Positions 16,502 to 23,154 of a stretch of 31,124 nucleotides of DNA are shown piece by piece (the stretch's first letter is position 1; the number at the start of each line of letters is the position of its first letter). The notes beneath the pieces were generated by a model. The model made no database searches and was not told the origin of the DNA. It saw nothing but the letters and a program-made list of their open reading frames with translations. The translations under genes and the position numbers were made by a program. Source of the DNA: JAYUHK01 sp043767025 (GTDB lineage: Bacteria; Bacteroidota; Bacteroidia; Chitinophagales; Saprospiraceae); NCBI GenBank assembly GCA_043767025.1, contig JAYUHK010000223.1, forward strand, positions 1-31,124. Reading direction: 5' to 3'.

Positions 16502-17485
16502 ATGAAGAAAGAAATAAGAAGGATAGGCGTTTTCACATCTGGCGGCGACGCTCCGGGTATGAACGCCGCCATTCGAGCCGTAGTCAGGAACGCTGTGTAC
16601 CATAATTTGGAGGTGTACGGCATCAATAGAGGCTATGAGGGTATGATTCAGGGACAATTCAAAAAATTGGAGAGTCGTGACGTGGCAAATATCATTCATC
16701 GCGGCGGGACGATACTCAAAACCTCCCGAAGTCAAGATTTTATGACTCCCGAAGGACGGGCGATTGCTTTCAAAATGTTGCAAGAACACGGTATCGATGC
16801 CTGCGTAGCAATCGGCGGAAACGGTACTTTTACGGGAGCCGAAGTGTTCAAAAATGAACACGGTATTTCGTTTATTGGCTTGCCGGGAACGATTGACAAT
16901 GACCTTTTTGGCACTGATTTTACCATTGGCTTTGACACCGCGATTAACACTGCGGTAGAAGCAGCCGATAAGATTCGCGACACCGCAGACTCTCATGACC
17001 GTCTTTTTTTTATAGAGGTCATGGGGCGTTCTTCTGGCTACATAGCCCTTTACACAGGTATCGGCAGTGGCGCGGGTTCTATACTGATTCCAGAGGAAGA
17101 AATGAACATTGATAAGTTAGTGGATACGCTCAAAATGGCGGCGAAACGCAAAAAAATGTTCAGCCTTATTATCGTAGCAGAGGGAAATAAGAACGGTGGA
17201 GCAGCCGAAATTGCCGCAAAAGTGAAAGAAAAATACAACCATTATGACACCAAAGTAACGATTATTGGGCATTTGCAGCGCGGTGGTTCTCCTACTTGTT
17301 TTGATAGAGTGTTGGCAAGTCGCTTGGGATTTGCTGCGGTAGAAGCTATCTTGAAAGGCAAAGAAAATGTGATGGCGGGCGTTATCAACGACCAAATTGT
17401 TTACACGCCTTTTGCAGAAGCGATTTCATCTTCCAAGCCTTTCAAAAAAGATTTGATGCCTGTCGCACATATTTTAGGTTTATAA
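16502..17485 (+). CDS. pfkA: 6-phosphofructokinase
   Basis: Glycolytic enzyme that makes fructose-1,6-bisphosphate. The 327 residues include the N-terminal G-V-F-T-S-G-G-D-A-P-G-M-N (9-21), the catalytic P-G-T-I-D-N-D (128-134, base D132), the effector/substrate region M-G-R-S-S-G, E-G-N, and G-H-L-Q-R-G-G-S-P. Length equals that of bacterial ATP-PFK. An oddity is N107 in G-G-N-G-T-F where the family usually has aspartate (G-G-D-G; E. coli D103, which helps hold the metal-nucleotide). I cannot tell if this changes the phosphate donor. It follows the BadF-type kinase by 18 bp. Confidence 0.93.
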   Translation: MKKEIRRIGVFTSGGDAPGMNAAIRAVVRNAVYHNLEVYGINRGYEGMIQGQFKKLESRDVANIIHRGGTILKTSRSQDFMTPEGRAIAFKMLQEHGIDACVAIGGNGTFTGAEVFKNEHGISFIGLPGTIDNDLFGTDFTIGFDTAINTAVEAADKIRDTADSHDRLFFIEVMGRSSGYIALYTGIGSGAGSILIPEEEMNIDKLVDTLKMAAKRKKMFSLIIVAEGNKNGGAAEIAAKVKEKYNHYDTKVTIIGHLQRGGSPTCFDRVLASRLGFAAVEAILKGKENVMAGVINDQIVYTPFAEAISSSKPFKKDLMPVAHILGL

Positions 17486-17545
17486 TTTTTTTAATTTTTA
17501 CCTAAAAATGTGACATTTTTTACTTCAAATAATTTTTTATTTTGT

Positions 17546-18352
17546 ATGAATCGTGACGACATTTATTCTTTAATTCAAACTCGACAATCCTACCTTTGCG
17601 TCGGATTAGATAGCGATTTGGACAAAATTCCAGTTCATTTGTTGAAGTACGAAGACCCTATTTTTGAGTTCAATAAGCAAATAATTGATGCAACTCGCGA
17701 CCTCTGTGTTGCCTACAAACCCAATTTGGCGTTCTACGAAGCAAATGGTTATAAAGGCTGGAAAAGTTTAGAAAAAACAATGCAATATATTGGTAATCAG
17801 CATTTTACGATAGCCGATGCCAAGCGTGGCGACATCGGAAATACAGCCCGAAAATATGCAGAAGCCTTTTTTACTACCCTAAATTTTGATGCAATTACCG
17901 TCGCGCCATACATGGGGGAGGACAGCGTGAAACCATTTTTAGACTTTAAAAACAAATGGGTTATTCTTCTCGCGCTCACGTCCAATCTTGGGGCTATAGA
18001 TTTTCAGATGACGATTCAAGACGGAAAAAATTATCCACTCTACGAAAAAGTAATCCACAAAGCAGTCAAATGGAGCAATCCTGACAACATGATGTTTGTG
18101 GTAGGTGCTACACAAGCTAATTATTTTCAAAAAATTCGAGCTATTGTGCCAGAGCATTTCCTATTAGTTCCCGGAGTTGGCGCGCAAGGAGGCAGCTTGA
18201 ATGATATTTCGACATGGGCAAAAAATGACTTAATTGGGCTGCTCGTAAACTCGTCAAGAGGCATCATATATGCTGACAAGTCCGAGAATTTTGCTCATTT
18301 TGCACGCTTGGAAGCGAAAAAGATACAATCGGAAATGCAAAATTATTTATAA
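17546..18352 (+). CDS. pyrF: orotidine 5'-phosphate decarboxylase (group 2)
   Basis: Last step of UMP synthesis. The 268-residue product from ATG 17546 begins M-N-R-D-D-I-Y-S-L and has the active-site charged network D-A-K-R-G-D-I-G-N-T (91-100, with D91, K93 and D96), C-V-G-L-D-S-D, A-Y-K-P-N and the C-terminal phosphate loop V-P-G-V-G-A-Q-G-G and N-S-S-R-G-I. These and the length (about 270) are those of the subfamily-2 PyrF. An upstream GTG at 17510 in frame would start within the TGTGACA word and is not preferred. It is separated from pfkA by 60 bp and may be cotranscribed. Confidence 0.93.
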   Translation: MNRDDIYSLIQTRQSYLCVGLDSDLDKIPVHLLKYEDPIFEFNKQIIDATRDLCVAYKPNLAFYEANGYKGWKSLEKTMQYIGNQHFTIADAKRGDIGNTARKYAEAFFTTLNFDAITVAPYMGEDSVKPFLDFKNKWVILLALTSNLGAIDFQMTIQDGKNYPLYEKVIHKAVKWSNPDNMMFVVGATQANYFQKIRAIVPEHFLLVPGVGAQGGSLNDISTWAKNDLIGLLVNSSRGIIYADKSENFAHFARLEAKKIQSEMQNYL

Positions 18353-18384
18353 AAATTTTTTATCGTTTAAATTTTTGTTATTTT

Positions 18385-18392
18385 TACGTTTG
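18385..18392 (+). promoter_or_regulatory. Bacteroidota -7 element TACGTTTG
   Basis: Perfect TAnnTTTG match located 36 bp before the ATG of the TPR-CHAT gene and 33 bp behind the pyrF stop codon. Its last bases merge into a TGTGAC word. No clear -33 element. Confidence 0.5.
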
Positions 18393-18427
18393 TGACTTAT
18401 TTCTGCTAATCTACTGGAATATTGTAA

Positions 18428-21151
18428 ATGAAAGCAACGGTTTTTTTAGAAAAAAAATGGCGATTCAAATTTTTACTTCTCTTATTGTTCGCAGTATTTG
18501 CTACCGCATTTGACTTTGGTAAAGAAAAGTCACAAATATCAGATAATTTAAAAATAATAACGCATAATTCTTTTCTTCAACAACAAATTTATAGATACCA
18601 TACTTTGGGTTCTTACCAAGCCGATAAAGGAAATTATGTCGGCGCACGCAAAATTTATCTAAATTTATTGCGCTTAATCCAACAAAATCCCTCTCTGAAA
18701 GAAATACAAATTGGTAGAGTTTATAAATCCTTAACTGCCTGCGCAGGAAGAATGGACGACTACGAAAGTTCAATAAATTACGGACTTCAAGCCCTCGACA
18801 TATACACTCGCACCTACGGAGAATACCATTCAGAAACAGCTAAAATTTATAACAATCTCGGCGTAACTTACGAAAACTTTGAAGATTACGAAAAAGCATT
18901 AGCCTACCAAACCCATTCTCTTCAGATAAAAAAACAAACACTTGGCGATAACAATAAGTCGGTGGCTGCCGCATTAGAAAATGTAGGAGTAGTCAAAAGA
19001 GCCATGTCACAATATGCAGAATCTGTGACTATTTTAGAATCCGCATTGGCGATGAAACTTCAAAATAATTGCGCTCCGCCAGAAATATTGCGGACTTACA
19101 ACAATTTGGCAAGGTCTTATTTACTCAATAAAAATGTCACAAAATCGAAGATAATTGCAAAAAAAATGCTTAGCTTGTCAGTCGCTTCCAGCAATAAAAA
19201 AGACACTTGGACAGGGATTGCTTACCAAAGATTATCGGATATTTATGTCCAACAAAACAACTACAAACAAGGATTAGAAAAAATCAACCTGTCACTCATG
19301 GCTTTTGATTTTGATGAAACCAATATAAACTCTGCCGTTCAACTATCGCTTCTCGACATCTTAAATTCATTGGAGTCGAAATCAAAAATCATCACAAAGT
19401 TATACCAACAAAGTAATTCTATTTCGGATTTAATCTCGTTAGAAAACGTTACTAATCAGATGATTACGTTGTTGGAACTGGTTCGAGAGAACATTGATTC
19501 TGAAGCATCAAAGGAACTAAAACTTACGCAAAATTATAATATGTACGAAGCTGCTTTTGATATTGAATGGCAGTTGTACCAAAAAACAAAAGATAAAAAA
19601 TACATCAAAAGTGCATTTATTATTTCGGAAAGAGCGAAAAATATTTCTTATTTAGAGTCCTTGACGCACGAGAGGGCGGAATTTTCAGCAAATATTCCAT
19701 CGGAAATTTTGGAAAATGAAAAGAAAATTCAGAACAGCATCGCAACTTTGGAAGATGATATTTTTCAACTAAAATCGGCTACATCAGCTTCAGAAATTGA
19801 TAAATCCAAGCAATTAAAGAAGTCACTAATCGAAGAAAATCATAAATTAAAAGACCTACTACAATCGGTAGAAAAAAATTATCCACAGTATTATCAAGTC
19901 AAATACAATAAAGAATTTTGTCAGATTGATGACATTCAGTCGAATTATTTGAAAAATAACCAGTCACTCGTAGAGTATTTTTCATCTAAAAATAGCTTAT
20001 TTGCTTTCGTGATTTCAAGAGATACTTTCACTCTTTATTTGCTTTCTAATAGAGTTGATATTGATAAAAAAATAATTGGACTTATAGAAAATATCCGAAA
20101 ATTCCCAAAAATATATGTCACAAATAACGCCGATACTTTATTAAAAAATAAAACAGATTTTATTACTGAATCCTTCGCTCTTTACAACTTGTTGGTGCAG
20201 CCATTTGCAAAAGAATTGAAAGAAAAAATTACCATCGTTCCTGATAAATATTTAGGCGCTTTTCCGTTTGAAGTACTGCTGTCTAATGATGTTGTGGCAG
20301 ATGATTCCAAATGGTCAAATTTTCCTTATTTTGTTGATAATCACATAATTAGCTATATTTTTTCGGGACAAGTACTGAAAGAAAATTCTCTAAAACCAAT
20401 CAAAAAAAATCAAAATACCTTTGCTGGATTTGCACCGCAATTCAATGAAAAAACAGTTTATTTAGACACTACTATCCAGTATTTAGTGCCTTTGCGGCAC
20501 AACGAAAATGAAGTAAAAAGCATACAACAAATTGTTGGTGGAAATATTTTTTTGAAAAATAAGGCTTCTATTTCAACCTTTATCGAACAGGCAAATTCGA
20601 CCCAAATTTTACACCTCGCCACACACGGGAAAGCAAATAATTCCTATGGAAAGTTTTCTTATCTGGCTTTTCAAAACGAAAAAACTGAAAAAACTGAATT
20701 TTTATTGGTCAAAAAACTTTACGCACAAAAAATAAATTCTGAACTGGTAGTCTTGTCCGCTTGCGAAACCGGACTTGGCGAGGTGGTACTTGGCGAAGGA
20801 ATTATTAGTGTAGCGCGCGGTTTTTTGTATGCAGGCGCAAGGAGTGCCATCACGACCATTTGGCAGATAAGTGACTCAAAATCAGGAGATTTACTACAAC
20901 TCTTTTATAAAAAATTACTTCTCGGAACCCCCAAAGATGAGTCCCTTTGGCAGGCAAAAAAAGAATACAAAGCTACTTTTGGAAACCACGCGCTTTTGGG
21001 GCATCCTCTTTTTTGGGCTGGATTTATTCCTATTGGAGATATGAGTCCGCTTGAAATCCAATCTCAAAGCGGTAGTGAAAAGTATTTTATTGTTGCCCTC
21101 GCAGTCATCGCATCACTTCTTGTGCTTCTGTTTTGGAAGTCCAAAAAATAG
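18428..21151 (+). CDS. exported TPR-CHAT protease-like protein
   Basis: 907 residues. The N-terminus has a hydrophobic segment (14-28) of a signal peptide or anchor, followed by tetratricopeptide-type repeats at about 60-290 (Y-N-N-L-G-V-T-Y-E-N-F-E-D-Y-E-K-A-L-A-Y is typical), a charged helical linker about 425-485 and a C-terminal CHAT (caspase-like) domain at about 575-870. Its catalytic pair is visible: H733 in L-A-T-H-G and C779 in L-S-A-C-E-T-G. The A-R-G-F-L-Y-A-G-A-R-S-A-I-T-T-I-W stretch is family-typical. A single membrane helix (886-903) ends the protein. CHAT proteins cleave proteins in death or defence pathways or act as secreted separase-like proteases; the topology here puts the catalytic domain outside the cytosol if the N-terminal signal is used. 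It has its own promoter and a partner gene 18 bp downstream. Confidence 0.85.
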   Translation: MKATVFLEKKWRFKFLLLLLFAVFATAFDFGKEKSQISDNLKIITHNSFLQQQIYRYHTLGSYQADKGNYVGARKIYLNLLRLIQQNPSLKEIQIGRVYKSLTACAGRMDDYESSINYGLQALDIYTRTYGEYHSETAKIYNNLGVTYENFEDYEKALAYQTHSLQIKKQTLGDNNKSVAAALENVGVVKRAMSQYAESVTILESALAMKLQNNCAPPEILRTYNNLARSYLLNKNVTKSKIIAKKMLSLSVASSNKKDTWTGIAYQRLSDIYVQQNNYKQGLEKINLSLMAFDFDETNINSAVQLSLLDILNSLESKSKIITKLYQQSNSISDLISLENVTNQMITLLELVRENIDSEASKELKLTQNYNMYEAAFDIEWQLYQKTKDKKYIKSAFIISERAKNISYLESLTHERAEFSANIPSEILENEKKIQNSIATLEDDIFQLKSATSASEIDKSKQLKKSLIEENHKLKDLLQSVEKNYPQYYQVKYNKEFCQIDDIQSNYLKNNQSLVEYFSSKNSLFAFVISRDTFTLYLLSNRVDIDKKIIGLIENIRKFPKIYVTNNADTLLKNKTDFITESFALYNLLVQPFAKELKEKITIVPDKYLGAFPFEVLLSNDVVADDSKWSNFPYFVDNHIISYIFSGQVLKENSLKPIKKNQNTFAGFAPQFNEKTVYLDTTIQYLVPLRHNENEVKSIQQIVGGNIFLKNKASISTFIEQANSTQILHLATHGKANNSYGKFSYLAFQNEKTEKTEFLLVKKLYAQKINSELVVLSACETGLGEVVLGEGIISVARGFLYAGARSAITTIWQISDSKSGDLLQLFYKKLLLGTPKDESLWQAKKEYKATFGNHALLGHPLFWAGFIPIGDMSPLEIQSQSGSEKYFIVALAVIASLLVLLFWKSKK

Positions 21152-22942
21152 TATAAAATTCTAAAAAAAATGAATTATGTCCGTAAAATATATAACAATT
21201 TGTTTCAAATAAAATGTCACATTTTCTGTGTTTTCTGTATTTTTATGGCTTTATCTATTCAGTCAAATGCACAAGAAAATAAATACACTGGCTACCGATT
21301 GGAGCTTACTAATATTCGCTTGGTCAAGCAGACAAAAGATGCAAATGTAATTAATTTCGATGTCACAAATACTGGAGCTGAACATTTAGTAGTGGGTAGC
21401 AAAGCCTCGCTCAATCTTAATATCCAAATAATTTTTGAAGACTCATTTCTCGCTGCTGACACCGCAAATTTTAGGCAGGCAATAAAAAATAAATTACTTC
21501 AAACTCCAATGTATTTGGCTATCGGAGAAACTAAACAGTTCAAAAAATTCATTTTCTCTACCTTTCAGCCAGACGAAAAAATGAAAATCCCTTCAGATAA
21601 GTCTATTGCAGAAAAAATTGGCTGTCCCGATTTAATAATTGACACAATTATTGTCACACAACTCAAAAAAAAATCTGCCCAAATTCAATTTAGGCTTGTC
21701 AATAAAGGCAATGCAACTGCATTGGTTTTTGATGCACAAAAAGCTGGTTCTGAACCTGTCGCGATATTGGCGTATCTGAACGGAACACAGGTTTTGTCCC
21801 GTTCCGCGCTGAATGTTGGGGGTATAAAAATGAAAAATATGCTCAAAAATGCCGAGCTGCGAAGCCGCGAATCTGTTTTTTTGACTATGAAACTTGATTT
21901 GAGTGACAAAACGAGGTTTACACAAGTTTTAATTTTGCAAATCGACCCCTACTTGCAATTAGATGAGTGTGACAAGACCAATAACAATTTTTCTATTATT
22001 TTAAAGTAATTTGCTTGCACTGTTTTACTGCTCAAATATCTTTTTGCCTTTCCTATTGTCCAAAATAGGTGATGGGCGAGGCGCAGTTTTCATATTGGTT
22101 ATTTTCAACATTGTGACATGGTGCCAAACACCTTTTTTGTATTTGAAGGCTTCGTAAGTACCGTCTGGAACAGATGTTTGAGCCTTATCTTTACCAACAG
22201 AACTCATCAAATTGAGGTGGTCATAGACTATCATTTTTTCGTCTTCGTCGTAATTTAGGCGAGCCACTACGTCGGAAGAATATTGTAAAACAAGGCGTTT
22301 TTTGGTAGCCGTTCCCTTGTCATTTTTGTCATCATAAAGAAAAACTGGCGCGCCAAACTTGATTTGATTACCTGATATATTCAAAACTTCCACGAATTTT
22401 CGGTGGTTTTTTTGATCAAATCCGTCGTAACCAAAGAGTAAATATGACTTGTTTTCGGCTTCATTTTCAAATTCTTTTATGGAATAATAATACGCTCCGA
22501 GCCAATTTTTTTCTGTAAACTGCTCATACTCAATGTCTTCGTCTAATTCTGGAACTTTTGAGAGCAGACGAATCAAAGATTTGTTTTCATCTTTGAATTG
22601 TAAAAAACCAAAATGTTCGTACACATTATTTGAGGCTTGAAATTGCCAAGTCAAAATTCTGAAAGTAGAATCCAATGGGTACAAGATTGATAAAATTTTG
22701 AGTTCTGGAAATATATTTTTAAAAGATTTTTTTCTTTCCAATGCCGACTGCATCTCAAAAACAAAGGTTTCAGATGCAGCTTTTCGAGTGGCTTGAAGAC
22801 TGTCGTTTATTGCTTCATAATCAATTTGAGAGCCGCCTTCAAAAGTTGATTTTTTATGAATACTTGCGTTCATTTGTGACATCAATTTCGCCAGTGTGTC
22901 GATGGAGTTATCCAAAGGCATATCCATTACTTGACTGTCACA
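19005..22942. repeat. cluster of 10 TGTGACA/TGTCACA heptamers
   Basis: TGTCACA starts on the plus strand at 19005, 19135, 20116, 21215, 21361, 21652 and 22936; TGTGACA at 21968, 22112 and 22875. The first six point the same way as the genes they lie in. See the finding on the heptamer. Confidence 0.7.
21170..22009 (+). CDS. secreted CARDB-like protein, partner of the CHAT protein
   Basis: 279 residues with a signal peptide whose hydrophobic part is about 14-33 and which ends I-Q-S-N-A-Q. The mature part has two beta-sandwich repeats: about 43-130 (L-E-L-T-N-I-R-L-V ... F-D-V-T-N-T-G-A) and 153-279 (P-D-L-I-I-D-T-I-I-V ... F-R-L-V-N-K-G-N-A-T-A), with the closing L-D-E-C-D-K-T-N-N-N-F motif of CARDB (cell-adhesion-related) domains. 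It lies 18 bp behind the CHAT gene and has no plausible promoter in the gap, so the two are likely made together. CARDB domains bind ligands or proteins on cell surfaces; acting as substrate, sensor or anchor for the CHAT protein is inference. Confidence 0.72.
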   Translation: MNYVRKIYNNLFQIKCHIFCVFCIFMALSIQSNAQENKYTGYRLELTNIRLVKQTKDANVINFDVTNTGAEHLVVGSKASLNLNIQIIFEDSFLAADTANFRQAIKNKLLQTPMYLAIGETKQFKKFIFSTFQPDEKMKIPSDKSIAEKIGCPDLIIDTIIVTQLKKKSAQIQFRLVNKGNATALVFDAQKAGSEPVAILAYLNGTQVLSRSALNVGGIKMKNMLKNAELRSRESVFLTMKLDLSDKTRFTQVLILQIDPYLQLDECDKTNNNFSIILK

Positions 22943-22990
22943 AGTATTAGAAAAAAATAAAAAAATAAAAAATAAAAAAAAACCTTTCAT
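22025..22990 (-). CDS. secreted protein of unknown function
   Basis: 321 residues with a clear signal peptide (M-K-G-F-F-L-F-F-I-F-L-F-F-S-N-T-C). The mature protein is acidic and lacks membrane helices. Recurring short motifs are L-L-F-G-Y-D-G, F-V-E-V-L-N-I and R-L-N-Y-D-E-D-E-K-M-I-V-Y-D-H-L, a pattern I recall from a family of uncharacterised Bacteroidota proteins; the last motif probably builds a beta sheet. It converges on the CARDB gene with only 15 bp between stop codons and no terminator hairpin. Divergent from the PorE-like gene. Role unknown. Confidence 0.6.
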   Translation of the reverse strand: MKGFFLFFIFLFFSNTCDSQVMDMPLDNSIDTLAKLMSQMNASIHKKSTFEGGSQIDYEAINDSLQATRKAASETFVFEMQSALERKKSFKNIFPELKILSILYPLDSTFRILTWQFQASNNVYEHFGFLQFKDENKSLIRLLSKVPELDEDIEYEQFTEKNWLGAYYYSIKEFENEAENKSYLLFGYDGFDQKNHRKFVEVLNISGNQIKFGAPVFLYDDKNDKGTATKKRLVLQYSSDVVARLNYDEDEKMIVYDHLNLMSSVGKDKAQTSVPDGTYEAFKYKKGVWHHVTMLKITNMKTAPRPSPILDNRKGKKIFEQ

Positions 22991-23123
22991 ACCGTAATAA
23001 CGCTTTTGCTGTAATTTTATTTGAATTTTGACGTTGCAAGTACAAATATCGCTATTTTGAGCTATCTTTTTGATAAATGTGTTATTTTTTAGGCGTAAAA
23101 CGTCAGATATTAAAAACTAATAA

Positions 23124-23131
23124 TATCTTTG
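23124..23131 (+). promoter_or_regulatory. Bacteroidota -7 element TATCTTTG
   Basis: A perfect TAnnTTTG match that lies inside the open frame upstream of the PorE-like gene, 24 bp before the proposed TTG start at 23155. It implies transcription starting around 23138 and therefore excludes the ATG at 23077 as the normal start. Confidence 0.55.
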
Positions 23132-23154
23132 TTTTATTTTATAACACAAAAAAA

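Noticed and set aside
17510..17545. GTG start extension of pyrF
   Set aside because: The added residues (M-T-F-F-T-S-N) are not like PyrF N-termini and lie in the TGTGACA word and T-rich leader; ATG 17546 fits the family.
11733..22881. CRP/FNR-type operator interpretation of TGTGA words
   Set aside because: Most copies are inside genes, and no TGTGA-N6-TCACA pairs were found; single half-sites do not make operators.
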